From an uncultured Erysipelotrichaceae bacterium (GTDB lineage Bacteria > Bacillota_I > Bacilli_A > Erysipelotrichales > Erysipelotrichaceae): a DNA stretch of 56,341 nt. Position 1 is the first letter of the stretch. Every line of letters begins with the position of its first letter. Below are positions 8,094 to 16,873 of the stretch, one piece after another. The position numbers and the translations under genes were made by a program. The stretch covers positions 1 to 56,341 of the forward strand of contig CAKUQM010000009.1 in NCBI GenBank assembly GCA_934675465.1, read 5' to 3'. Below the pieces are notes generated by a model. The model saw nothing but the letters and a program-made list of their open reading frames with translations. It was not told the origin of the DNA and did no database searches.

Positions 8094-9537
8094 CGTAATC
8101 CTTTGACAACTCAAAATAGAAAGTTGACCCCTCACCTACTTTAGAAACCACACCATATTTAGCACCATGAGCCTCTAAAATAGCCTTCGCAATAGCCAAA
8201 CCCAATCCAGTTGAATTCTCATTCCTTCTAAAATTCTTATCAATCTTGTAATAGCGATCCCAAATAAAGGGAAGATCTTTCTCACTTATACCATCACCCT
8301 CATCTTTAACCTCAAAATACAAACTATCTTCACTATCCCTAATAGAAACATAAATAGTCGAATTTTCATCTGAATGCTTAATCGCATTAGAAAGATAATT
8401 GTATATCACTTCCGATATCTTTGTCTCATCACCATAAACAATTACACTCTTAAGATCTGTCTTTAGGGTAATATTTTTTTCCTTCATTAAACCAGACAAC
8501 AGTTTACATACATTTGTAATAGACTTTTCAATATCAAAATTAGACTTATTCAAATTAATAAAACCTGCCTGAAGCTTTGAATACTCTTGCATATCATTAA
8601 TAAGCTTAGTCAAATACTCCGTCTCATCAATAATGACATCCAAATGTTGATCCCTCTTAATAGGATCATCACCCGAAATATCCTTAATCATCTCCGCATA
8701 AGACCTAATCAAAGTAATCGGCGTCCTTAAATCATGAGACACATTCGCCAACAAATCCTTTCTAAGCTCATCAATTTTTGAAAGCTTCTCAGTCGCATCA
8801 TCAAGCGTACTAGCTAACGCATTAATCTCGCTATAAGACTCCTTCTCGCTTTTAAAACTAACATGATAGTCGCCATCTGCTAGTTTATTAGCCTCCTTTT
8901 GCATATTAACAATCGGAGAAGTAATCTTATTTGCCAACAAAAACGAAACAACCAAAGCCAAAATAACTATAAACATCGACAACAACAAATACTGCTTCAA
9001 AATAAAATCAACATATGAATCAAGCAATTCTAATGGTGCATTAACCAAAAGATAATAATTAGCCAAATTAATCGAAACCTTCTTACCATACAGTAACATC
9101 TCCAAATCCGTAGTAGGAGATGTTAAAGTCTCGCTTATCACATTATATTCACTTAATTTATCAACAAGCTTAGTACCATTATCATAAACAACTAAATCAT
9201 CACCATCGATATTAATAGGCTCATCAAAAACACATAACTCGCCCAAAGAATCAGCACTATAAACCCTTCTACCATTTTGATTATAAATAATAGCACAAAC
9301 ATTATTATTATTCACAAGCCTATCAATCTTTAAGATAGACGCCTCACTTGGCTTATTAACCAAAAGCTCATTCTCAATTGTCGAAACAAGGGTATCAATC
9401 ATCTTAATACGATTCTCACGATAATAAGGCTTAATCAAAGCCACCAACAAAAAGCCTAATAGCACCAGCATTAAACAAGAAAAAATTAAAAAATATAGCC
9501 AGGTCTTAAACTTTATGCCCTTAAAATTAAATCGCAA
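8077..9537 (-). CDS. Two-component sensor histidine kinase
   Basis: Membrane sensor kinase of 486 residues, partner of the response regulator encoded just upstream. An N-terminal membrane segment (about 12-35) and a second one (about 183-202) bracket an extracytoplasmic sensor domain. A HAMP linker, the phospho-acceptor helix NVSHDLRTP with His268, and a HATPase domain with N box (YNYLSNAIKHS) and G boxes (DEGDGIS, GLGLAI) follow. The reading frame begins with TTG at 9535-9537, inside the last codons of the regulator gene; the next Met is at residue 23, within the first membrane helix, so the TTG is the likelier start. The stop is TGA. The signal sensed is unknown. Confidence 0.9.
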   Translation of the reverse strand: MRFNFKGIKFKTWLYFLIFSCLMLVLLGFLLVALIKPYYRENRIKMIDTLVSTIENELLVNKPSEASILKIDRLVNNNNVCAIIYNQNGRRVYSADSLGELCVFDEPINIDGDDLVVYDNGTKLVDKLSEYNVISETLTSPTTDLEMLLYGKKVSINLANYYLLVNAPLELLDSYVDFILKQYLLLSMFIVILALVVSFLLANKITSPIVNMQKEANKLADGDYHVSFKSEKESYSEINALASTLDDATEKLSKIDELRKDLLANVSHDLRTPITLIRSYAEMIKDISGDDPIKRDQHLDVIIDETEYLTKLINDMQEYSKLQAGFINLNKSNFDIEKSITNVCKLLSGLMKEKNITLKTDLKSVIVYGDETKISEVIYNYLSNAIKHSDENSTIYVSIRDSEDSLYFEVKDEGDGISEKDLPFIWDRYYKIDKNFRRNENSTGLGLAIAKAILEAHGAKYGVVSKVGEGSTFYFELSKDYDDETE

Positions 9538-10186
9538 ACTTGTAACCCAATCCTCTTTCTGTACAAATCAAATCACGATACTCACCAAGATTTTTTCTAA
9601 GCATCTTCACATGAGTATCCACGGAACGATCACCCTCAATATAATCCATCTTCCAAACTGCTCGAGATATTTTATCACGTGACAAAACAATATTCTTATT
9701 ATCAATAAAATAAAACAACAGTTCCTTTTCCTTAGGAGTCAAATTAACCCTATCTCCATCAATATAAACTTCACGGGCATCAAAATCACAAACCAAACCC
9801 TTATAAATAAACTTCTCATTCTCGTGTTTATTATGCCTTGCCATAATGGCCTTAATTCTAGCCATCAACTCCTTAGGCGAAAAAGGCTTGGTTACATAAT
9901 CATCAACACCCATATTAAAACTAAAAAGCTTATCATCCTCTTCTTGTCTTGCACTAAGCATAATAATCGGTGTATCCTTGGCTTCCTTAATCTTCTTACA
10001 AGCCTCAAAACCATCCATAACCGGCATCATAATATCCAAGATAATGCAATCGTAATCAGTAGCTAAAGCCTTATTAACAGCACTCTTGCCATCACTTGCC
10101 TCATCACAAACATAACCATTAACCAAGGCATACTCTTTAACTACTTCACGAATTCTAATCTCATCATCAACTATTAATATCTTCAT
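9527..10186 (-). CDS. OmpR/PhoB-type response regulator
   Basis: DNA-binding transcriptional regulator of 219 residues. The receiver domain has the acidic pocket VDDE (Asp7, Asp8), the phospho-acceptor Asp51 in ILDIMMP and the conserved Lys in YVTKPF. The C-terminal winged helix resembles OmpR/PhoB (VNLTPKEKELLFYF, DRSVDTHVKMLRKNLG, ERGLGYKF). The ATG at 10184-10186 overlaps the dnaE stop codon as TGATG, indicating coupled translation. A TTG one codon upstream is possible but unnecessary. Its kinase is the next gene. Being cotranscribed with the replicative polymerase is unusual; targets are unknown. Confidence 0.92.
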   Translation of the reverse strand: MKILIVDDEIRIREVVKEYALVNGYVCDEASDGKSAVNKALATDYDCIILDIMMPVMDGFEACKKIKEAKDTPIIMLSARQEEDDKLFSFNMGVDDYVTKPFSPKELMARIKAIMARHNKHENEKFIYKGLVCDFDAREVYIDGDRVNLTPKEKELLFYFIDNKNIVLSRDKISRAVWKMDYIEGDRSVDTHVKMLRKNLGEYRDLICTERGLGYKFAI

Positions 10187-13155
10187 CAATACAACACCAT
10201 CTTTCTTACAAGAAGCGAAGACTCTCTCTCCTTCTTACCCTCAAAATAAACATAATGAGCCTTATTCAAACCCTCTATATATTGATAATAAATATTAGGC
10301 ATAACCGCCAATGAAATAGAAGCACTCTCATCATTGACATCCACAAAACACATCCTTTGTCCCTTCTTAGTCCTAATCTGTTTAATACGCACAATCTGAC
10401 CAAAACCACAGGCACTACCCATCTTTATCTCACTAATAGAAGGAACACTTATATGATACTTTTGTTTAACTCTCTCGATTGGATCAAACTTAAAATAAAA
10501 GCCCAAAACTTCCTTTTCCTTAGAAGCCAAAACCATCATATCATCAGCGACATTCTCAACAATAGGTGTATCATCACCACCAAACAAATTCAAACCATTA
10601 GTGCTATTAGCATACTGAATAACCCTACTCAAATTTAAAGACATTGAATATCTACTCAAACCAAACTCATCAAAAGCACCAGACGCAATCAAACTAGTCA
10701 AAGCCTTAATATCCACGCCTTCTTCAGTTAACTTGCAAATCGCATCCACATAAGACGAGAAAGGCTTAGCCTTTATAATCTTAGAAACATTAGCACTACC
10801 AACATCCTTACAAATACTTAAAGGCAACAAAATCTTATCATCAACTATTTTGTACTCATCACTAGACCTATTAATAGACAAACCAAGTAAGCCAATATTT
10901 CTACCCCTTATCTCCTTAATATAAGCATAAGTTTTCTCGCTGGCACCAATCGCACCATTAAGTAAAGCCTTATAAAAATACAAAGGATAATTAGCCTTCA
11001 AATAAGCCATACGATAAGCCACCAAACCATAAGCAATCGAATGTGACTTGTTAAAACCATAATTCGCAAAACGCAATATCAATTCATACAACTCATTAGC
11101 CAAACTTATATCATAGCCATTTTTTAAACAACCATCTATAAACTCAGGCTTAAGCTTTTCTAGTTCCTTAGCCTTCTTCTTAGACATCGCTCTTCTTAAA
11201 ACATCCGCCTTACCATAAGAAAAGTTCGCCAACTTACGCGCAATTGACATAATCTGTTCTTGATAAACAATAATTCCATAGGTCTCTTTTAAAATAGGCT
11301 CTAATTCTTTAGTTAAATACTTAATCCTATCTCTATGAGCACGATTCTCTAAAAATGCAGGAATATTCTCCATAGGACCCGGTCTAAACAAAGCTATCAT
11401 CATTGACAATTCTTCAAAAGAATTAGGACGCATCCTTCTAGCCAAATTCTGCATACCATTAGACTCCAATTGAAAAACACCCAACAAATTCACATTAGAA
11501 ATAAGATCAAAAGTCTTCTTATCATTCAAAGGAATCCTATTAATATCAAACTTAGAATTAATATCATCCATAATTTCCGCAATAATGCCAAGATTTCTTA
11601 ACCCCAAGAAATCCATTTTAATTAAACCCAAGTCCTCAAGATACTCAGCACTATATTGAGTAGAATCCAAATCACTTTCTATCGAAATCATTGGAACCAC
11701 ATCAGATAAAACATTCTTAGAAAAGACAATACCAGCCGCATGAGTTGACTCATGGCGAGGATTACCTTCTAACTTTAAAGCTATCTCAAACAAGAATTGA
11801 TACTTCTTATCACTATTAATCTTTTGATTAAACAAAGGAATTGTATTATAAGCATCCATCAAGGAAGTGTTCAAACTATTAGGAATAAGCTTAGCGATAC
11901 TATCAGTCTCCACCGTTGTATACTTTAAAACTCTTGCTACATCCCTTAAAACCTGCTTAGTCTTTAAAGTACCATAAGTAATAATATGGCCCACATGATC
12001 CTTACCATACTTCTCTTTAACATAAGCAACCACCTCATCCCTTCTATCATCTGGGAAGTCAGTATCAATATCCGGCATTGAAATTCGCTCAGGATTTAAA
12101 AATCTTTCAAACAACAAACCATACTTAATCGGATCAATCTCCGTAATACCAAGACAATACGAAACCAAAGAACCAGCAGCACTACCTCTACCAGGGCCAA
12201 CCATAATTCCCTTTTTCTTGGCATACAAGATAAAGTCATAGACAATCAAAAAGTAATCCTCAAAATGCATCTTAATAATGACATCAAGCTCATATTGAAG
12301 CCTACTTATATATTCATTAGTCAAACGATTCTTAAGCCTTCTCTTTAAGCCTTCTTTACATAAAGCACTTAAATAATCTTTTGAAGAAACATCATTAGGT
12401 GTCTTAAATTCAGGCAAAGAAGTCCTAAAAGCCATCTTCACATTACAGTTTTCAGCCAAAACATCACAGTTTCTAGATTCATCATCAAAAACTGCATCCT
12501 TAATCTGACGATCCTTTTCATAATAAGCATTCTCTTCTAAAGTCTTCTTATCCCTGATGCACTTTAAAACCTCATAAGCGATATAATCATCTTCTTCAAT
12601 ATAAAGAGTTGTAGACATCTTTATAATCTTTATCTTATTCTCATTTAATAAAGGCCTTAACTTTTCATCTCTTCTTACGTTGCCAGCCATATCGTGATCT
12701 AAGAAAGCTACTAAATGATCACCAAATATTTCCTTTTCTTTCTTAATACTATTGTTTATATCTTCACTATCAAAATAAGGAACATCCTCTGACTTAATCA
12801 CCACAAAATTATGATCACGATACTTATTAAAAGTATCCAAATCAATTATCTTATCAACGCCAGTATTAACAACACTTGACAATCTCATAAGATTTTGAAA
12901 ACCCAAATCATCCTTCGCATATAAGATGACACTAACAACTCTATCAACATTAACATCCACTTCAAGTCCAATAACTGGCTTAATATTTTCTTTTAAACAT
13001 TCATTATAAAAACTCATTGCCCCAGACAAGACATTCTTATCAACAAGACCAATCGAGGAATAGCCCTTCTCCTTAGCCTTTTTAACCATTCTTGGAATCG
13101 TGCACATACTTGAAAGTAAACTATATACACTTCTTACATAAAGTAGACTAGCCAT
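10186..13155 (-). CDS. dnaE: DNA polymerase III alpha subunit, DnaE type
   Basis: Replicative C-family DNA polymerase of 989 residues, shorter than the usual 1,100-1,160. The catalytic aspartates lie in MPDIDTDF (Asp362, Asp364), preceded by the GPGRGSAAGSLV motif. A helix-hairpin-helix region and a C-terminal OB fold (about 890-960) follow. The N-terminal PHP domain is degenerate: the usual HVHSEYS reads YVRSVYS and DHN reads DKN, so metal-dependent proofreading by PHP is unlikely. Start MASLLYV fits family N-termini; a longer frame from 13206 runs into the CsoR operator and is rejected. No Shine-Dalgarno sequence is seen, and TATAAT ends 6 nt before the ATG, implying a leaderless message. 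Confidence 0.95.
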   Translation of the reverse strand: MASLLYVRSVYSLLSSMCTIPRMVKKAKEKGYSSIGLVDKNVLSGAMSFYNECLKENIKPVIGLEVDVNVDRVVSVILYAKDDLGFQNLMRLSSVVNTGVDKIIDLDTFNKYRDHNFVVIKSEDVPYFDSEDINNSIKKEKEIFGDHLVAFLDHDMAGNVRRDEKLRPLLNENKIKIIKMSTTLYIEEDDYIAYEVLKCIRDKKTLEENAYYEKDRQIKDAVFDDESRNCDVLAENCNVKMAFRTSLPEFKTPNDVSSKDYLSALCKEGLKRRLKNRLTNEYISRLQYELDVIIKMHFEDYFLIVYDFILYAKKKGIMVGPGRGSAAGSLVSYCLGITEIDPIKYGLLFERFLNPERISMPDIDTDFPDDRRDEVVAYVKEKYGKDHVGHIITYGTLKTKQVLRDVARVLKYTTVETDSIAKLIPNSLNTSLMDAYNTIPLFNQKINSDKKYQFLFEIALKLEGNPRHESTHAAGIVFSKNVLSDVVPMISIESDLDSTQYSAEYLEDLGLIKMDFLGLRNLGIIAEIMDDINSKFDINRIPLNDKKTFDLISNVNLLGVFQLESNGMQNLARRMRPNSFEELSMMIALFRPGPMENIPAFLENRAHRDRIKYLTKELEPILKETYGIIVYQEQIMSIARKLANFSYGKADVLRRAMSKKKAKELEKLKPEFIDGCLKNGYDISLANELYELILRFANYGFNKSHSIAYGLVAYRMAYLKANYPLYFYKALLNGAIGASEKTYAYIKEIRGRNIGLLGLSINRSSDEYKIVDDKILLPLSICKDVGSANVSKIIKAKPFSSYVDAICKLTEEGVDIKALTSLIASGAFDEFGLSRYSMSLNLSRVIQYANSTNGLNLFGGDDTPIVENVADDMMVLASKEKEVLGFYFKFDPIERVKQKYHISVPSISEIKMGSACGFGQIVRIKQIRTKKGQRMCFVDVNDESASISLAVMPNIYYQYIEGLNKAHYVYFEGKKERESSLLVRKMVLY

Positions 13156-13161
13156 ACAATA

Positions 13162-13167
13162 ATTATA
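13162..13167 (-). promoter_or_regulatory. dnaE -10 box, leaderless geometry
   Basis: A perfect TATAAT on the minus strand leaves only 6 nt before the dnaE ATG, which would place the transcription start on or next to the A of ATG. No good -35 is visible. The box lies just upstream of the divergent copA -35. Confidence 0.5.
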
Positions 13168-13178
13168 CAAGAAAATAT

Positions 13179-13207
13179 TTGACTCAGGCGTTATATAGAA
13201 ATACAAT
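13179..13207 (+). promoter_or_regulatory. copA promoter
   Basis: TTGACT (13179-13184) and TACAAT (13202-13207) are separated by exactly 17 nt. Predicted transcription start is near 13214, within the CsoR operator, followed by a GAGGA ribosome binding site before the ATG at 13240. Confidence 0.75.
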
Positions 13208-13211
13208 ATAG

Positions 13212-13228
13212 ATACCCCCAGGGGGTAT
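13212..13228. promoter_or_regulatory. CsoR operator of the copA operon
   Basis: The perfect palindrome ATACCCCCAGGGGGTAT matches the GC-rich TACCC...GGGTA form known for CsoR binding sites in Bacillota. It covers the predicted copA transcription start, so apo-CsoR would block initiation and Cu(I) would relieve it. The csoR gene itself is in the same operon. Confidence 0.85.
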
Positions 13229-13239
13229 GAGGAATATTT

Positions 13240-15564
13240 ATGGAAAAAACATATGAAGTCAAAGGAATGACCTGTGTTATATGCAAAGCTAATGTTGAAA
13301 AAGCTTTAAACAAGATTAGTGGTGTCAACAGTGCTGTAGTTAATCTTCTAGACAACGAAGTTACTGTAGACTTTGATGAAACCAAAGTAAATGAAACAAT
13401 ATTAGAAGAAGCAGTTGATAAGGCAGGTTATAAGTTATTACTAAACAAGGAAAAGAAGCTTAATAAGGATAAATTATATTTAATTATCTCTATTATTTTA
13501 TCCATTATCCTAATGTACCTATCAATGATGAAAATGGATAATAGTATTGATCCTGATATGATGGTAGGTATTACACTAAATCAATTATTTCAGTTGATTC
13601 TTTCATTTGTTGTTATAGTGATAAACAGACACATCTTTAAATCAGGCTTCAAGGCATTATCATCATTAAGCCCTAACATGGACTCCCTTGTTGCCCTATC
13701 AAGCACTGTCTCATTTATCTATTCAATATATGCTCTATATAAGATTAATCTAGGCGATACTTCTTATCATCTATATTTTGAAACAGCAGCCATGACGATT
13801 ACTATTGTCAAATTAGGCAAATATATCGAAGGTAACACTAAAGCTAAGACTACTAAAATCATTAGAGGCTTGACCACTTTAATACCTATGAATGCTCACT
13901 TATTAAAAGATGGCAAGGAAGAATTAATATCTATCAACGATTTAAAAAAGGATGATATTGTCATCATCAAACCAGGAGAATCAGTGCCTAGAGATGGTGT
14001 AATCATAAATGGTAGCTCATCAATTGATGAATCGATGATTACTGGCGAATCTTTACCAGTAAATAAAACTGTTGGTGATGAGGTAATTGGAGGAACCATC
14101 AATACCTTAGGTACTATCAATGTACAAGTAACCAAAAGTGCTAGTACTACGGTTCTTTCTAAGATTATTAATCTAACAAAGAAAGCAAGTAACGAAAAGA
14201 TTCCAGTTGAAAGATTTGCGGACAATATCTCTAAATACTTTGTGTTTACAGTAATTGTAATCTCACTAATCACCTTTATTACTTGGATGATTATCACCAA
14301 AAATATTGAACTAAGCCTAAACTTCGCCCTATCAGTACTAGTAATCAGCTGTCCTTGCGCCCTAGGCCTTGCCACACCGGCTGCCATTGCGGTAGCCACT
14401 GGAAGAAGTGCTCAACAAGGCATTCTAATCAAGAAACCAGAAATTTTAGAAGTAGCCGGTAAGCTAGATACAGTCATCTTTGATAAGACTGGTACCCTAA
14501 CTCAAAATAAATTGAATGTAATAGATACCAAGATTATCGATGATGAATTTATCAATTATTTATCTTCGATTGAAAAGAGCCAAAATCACCCAATTGCCAA
14601 AGCGATAGTAGATAAATATCCTGATGGCAATATTACTTTTGATTCAATCACTTTTATTCCAGGTTTAGGTGTTAAAGCTATCAAAGGTGATGATATCTAC
14701 TTAGTAGGCAATAGTAAATTAGTCAACATCGAAGAGAACAACTATTCATCCATCGCCCTAAGTAAGAACGATGAATTAATGGGTATTGTCTATTTAAGTG
14801 ATATCCTAAGAGATACTTCCAAAATCGCCATAGAGAATCTAAAGAAAAGAAATATCAATCCGATTATGTGTACTGGTGATAATAAGATAGCCGCTACTAA
14901 AATAGCTAACTTATTAAAGATTAAAGACTATAAATATGAAGTAAAACCAGAAGATAAGAACGAATTAGTCTTAAGCCAAAAAGGAATAACGGCCATGGTT
15001 GGTGATGGTGTTAATGATTCTATTGCCCTATCGGCAGCTGATGTTTCTATTACTATTAAAAACGCCAGTGATATAGCTAGCGCTAGTTCTGATGTCATCT
15101 TAATGAAAAATGATTTAAATGATATCTCATTCTTATACGATTTAAGCAAGAAAACCTTTAGAATCATCAAAGAAAATCTCTTTTGGGCCCTTGGCTATAA
15201 TATGGTATGTATTCCTATTGCGGCAGGACTTTTCTATAATAGTTATGGACTAAAATTAAATCCCATGATTGGAGCTATTTCCATGTGGGTATCATCGATG
15301 TTTGTGTTAGCTAATGCGCTAAGAATATATAATGTAAAGAAAGAGGAAATTAAACTTATGAACAAAACTGTATTAATTGAAGGAATGATGTGTAAAAACT
15401 GTGTTAAACATGTGCTAGATGCCTTAACGGGTTTGGGATGTGACGCCACTGTAAGTCTAGAAGATAAGAAGGCTTATATTAAAAATACGTCATTAGATGA
15501 TGAGACAATCAAGGATACAATCGAAGAATTAGGTTACGAAGTCAAGGAAATTGTTAATGACTAA
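13240..15564 (+). CDS. copA: Copper-exporting P1B-type ATPase with N- and C-terminal metal-binding domains
   Basis: Pumps Cu(I) out of the cytoplasm. The 774 residues contain an N-terminal HMA domain (MTCVIC, Cys12 and Cys15), the membrane CPC motif (Cys371-Pro-Cys373), the phosphorylated Asp415 in DKTGT, the SQNHPIA (HP) motif and GDGVNDS. After the last membrane helices a second HMA domain follows (about 707-774, MMCKNC with Cys718 and Cys721), which is not standard for bacterial CopA and looks like a fused CopZ chaperone. An internal AGAGG-ATG could start this domain separately. The ATG at 13240 has a GAGGA site. The stop overlaps the csoR start. Confidence 0.96.
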   Translation: MEKTYEVKGMTCVICKANVEKALNKISGVNSAVVNLLDNEVTVDFDETKVNETILEEAVDKAGYKLLLNKEKKLNKDKLYLIISIILSIILMYLSMMKMDNSIDPDMMVGITLNQLFQLILSFVVIVINRHIFKSGFKALSSLSPNMDSLVALSSTVSFIYSIYALYKINLGDTSYHLYFETAAMTITIVKLGKYIEGNTKAKTTKIIRGLTTLIPMNAHLLKDGKEELISINDLKKDDIVIIKPGESVPRDGVIINGSSSIDESMITGESLPVNKTVGDEVIGGTINTLGTINVQVTKSASTTVLSKIINLTKKASNEKIPVERFADNISKYFVFTVIVISLITFITWMIITKNIELSLNFALSVLVISCPCALGLATPAAIAVATGRSAQQGILIKKPEILEVAGKLDTVIFDKTGTLTQNKLNVIDTKIIDDEFINYLSSIEKSQNHPIAKAIVDKYPDGNITFDSITFIPGLGVKAIKGDDIYLVGNSKLVNIEENNYSSIALSKNDELMGIVYLSDILRDTSKIAIENLKKRNINPIMCTGDNKIAATKIANLLKIKDYKYEVKPEDKNELVLSQKGITAMVGDGVNDSIALSAADVSITIKNASDIASASSDVILMKNDLNDISFLYDLSKKTFRIIKENLFWALGYNMVCIPIAAGLFYNSYGLKLNPMIGAISMWVSSMFVLANALRIYNVKKEEIKLMNKTVLIEGMMCKNCVKHVLDALTGLGCDATVSLEDKKAYIKNTSLDDETIKDTIEELGYEVKEIVND
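15358..15564 (+). CDS. Possible internal start giving a separate CopZ-like copper chaperone
   Basis: In the copA frame, AGAGG precedes an ATG (15358-15360) by 11 nt. Translation from here would give 68 residues, the normal size of CopZ, beginning MNKTVLIEGMMCKNC with both copper-binding cysteines. The junction is exactly at the domain boundary after the last membrane segments. E. coli also makes a CopZ-like product from its copA, by ribosomal frameshifting, so dual output has precedent; internal initiation here is inference. Confidence 0.4.
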   Translation: MNKTVLIEGMMCKNCVKHVLDALTGLGCDATVSLEDKKAYIKNTSLDDETIKDTIEELGYEVKEIVND

Positions 15565-15814
15565 GGATAAAGATAAGATAAAAAAGTATCTTAATATCGC
15601 AAGAGGCCAACTTGATGGGATAATAAAGATGATTGATGAAGATCGCTATTGTCTTGATGTATCAGACCAATTATCCGCAACAAGATCATTACTTAAAAAA
15701 ACTAATAATTTGATTCTTAAAAATCATATTGATAATTGTGTAAGAGAAGGTATCTTGGCAGGCGATGAGTCAAAGGTAGATGAAATCATAAAAGCATTGG
15801 AGAAACAAGTATGA
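15557..15814 (+). CDS. csoR: Copper-sensing transcriptional repressor CsoR
   Basis: Repressor of the copA operon that releases DNA on binding Cu(I). The 85 residues form the all-helical CsoR/RcnR fold. The copper ligands Cys32, His57 and Cys61 have the same spacing (25 and 4) as in B. subtilis CsoR, which separates it from nickel or formaldehyde sensors of the family. The ATG at 15557 overlaps the copA stop by 8 nt and has AAGGA 8 nt upstream; a TTG at 15551 is too close to that site. Its stop overlaps the ispG start as ATGA. It should bind the palindrome at 13212-13228. Confidence 0.94.
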   Translation: MTKDKDKIKKYLNIARGQLDGIIKMIDEDRYCLDVSDQLSATRSLLKKTNNLILKNHIDNCVREGILAGDESKVDEIIKALEKQV

Positions 15815-16851
15815 CAACAAGAAGAGAAACAACAAGACCCATTAACGTTGGTGGTGTCCAAATTGGTGGCCAAAACAAAGTAGTCATTCAATCAATGACT
15901 AATACTAAGACCAAGGACGTACAAGCTACTGTTAAACAAATTAAAGAATTAGAAGAAGCAGGATGTGACATTGTAAGAGTCGCTATTCTAGAACTAGAAG
16001 ACGCTAAGGCCATCAAAGAAATCAAAAAAGAAATCAGCATCCCTATCGTATCTGATATTCACTTTAATCCTGATTTTGCGATAGCTGCCATCAACAGTGG
16101 TACCGATAAGATTAGATTAAATCCTGGTAATATTGAAAACGAAGATAAGATTGTAGAAATCGTTAACCTATGTAAGGAAAGACATGTACCAATTAGAATT
16201 GGCATCAATGGTGGTTCTTTAAATAAGAAATATAAGCATTCAGAAGAAGCGATGATTGAAAGTGCGAAAGACCATTTAAGAATCTTAGAAGCCAACGACT
16301 TCCATGATATCTGTCTATCATTTAAATCATCAGACCCAATCGAATGTATCAATGCCTATAAATTAGCTAGTAAAGAATTCAATTATCCTTTACATCTAGG
16401 CGTTACTGAAGCTGGTGGTCTTGTTGATAGTGCCATCAAATCATCATTAGCCCTAGGCAATCTATTATTAGATGGTATTGGTGATACTATTAGAATTTCT
16501 ATCAGCGATGATCCAGTTAAGGAAATCATGGTAGCTAAAAAACTTTTAAGAAACTGTGGTCTTAAGAAAGATGTTGCCAACTTAATTTCTTGCCCAACTT
16601 GTGGCCGTATTCAATATGATATGTTGCCTATCGTTAAAGAAATGGAAAAATATCTAGAAAATGTTCATAAAGACATTGACGTTGCCATCATGGGTTGCCC
16701 AGTTAATGGACCACTAGAGGCAAAACGTGCTGATATTGGTGTAGCTGGTGGTAAGGATTGTGCCCTTCTTATTAAGAAAGGTGAAATCATTAGATCTATC
16801 CCGCAAGAGGATGTTGTCAGAGTCTTAAAAGAAGAAATCGAAAAGTTATAA
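15811..16851 (+). CDS. ispG: 4-hydroxy-3-methylbut-2-enyl diphosphate synthase (IspG)
   Basis: Iron-sulfur enzyme of the MEP isoprenoid pathway, converting MEcPP to HMBPP. The 346 residues fit the short bacterial form. The [4Fe-4S] ligands are visible in SCPTCGR and in the later CPVNGPLEAKRADIG segment, with the nearby Glu acting as the fourth ligand in the family. The N-terminus TRRETTRPINVGGVQIGG is canonical. The gene overlaps csoR by 4 nt (ATGA) and ends in a terminator, so it is the last gene of the copper-inducible operon. That placement is unusual and may compensate for copper damage to its exposed cluster. Confidence 0.97.
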   Translation: MTTRRETTRPINVGGVQIGGQNKVVIQSMTNTKTKDVQATVKQIKELEEAGCDIVRVAILELEDAKAIKEIKKEISIPIVSDIHFNPDFAIAAINSGTDKIRLNPGNIENEDKIVEIVNLCKERHVPIRIGINGGSLNKKYKHSEEAMIESAKDHLRILEANDFHDICLSFKSSDPIECINAYKLASKEFNYPLHLGVTEAGGLVDSAIKSSLALGNLLLDGIGDTIRISISDDPVKEIMVAKKLLRNCGLKKDVANLISCPTCGRIQYDMLPIVKEMEKYLENVHKDIDVAIMGCPVNGPLEAKRADIGVAGGKDCALLIKKGEIIRSIPQEDVVRVLKEEIEKL

Positions 16852-16873
16852 GGTGAGCAATCACCTTTTTCTT
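16851..16873 (+). terminator. Terminator of copA-csoR-ispG
   Basis: AGGTGA-GCAA-TCACCT is followed by TTTTCTTT. The stem begins at the last base of the ispG stop codon and the loop is a GNRA tetraloop. On the opposite strand no U-tract follows, so it serves ispG only. Confidence 0.85.

Noticed and set aside
13156..13206. N-terminal extension of DnaE to 13206
   Set aside because: It would add 17 residues unlike the family and run through the -10 box and towards the CsoR operator; the ATG at 13155 aligns with other DnaE N-termini.
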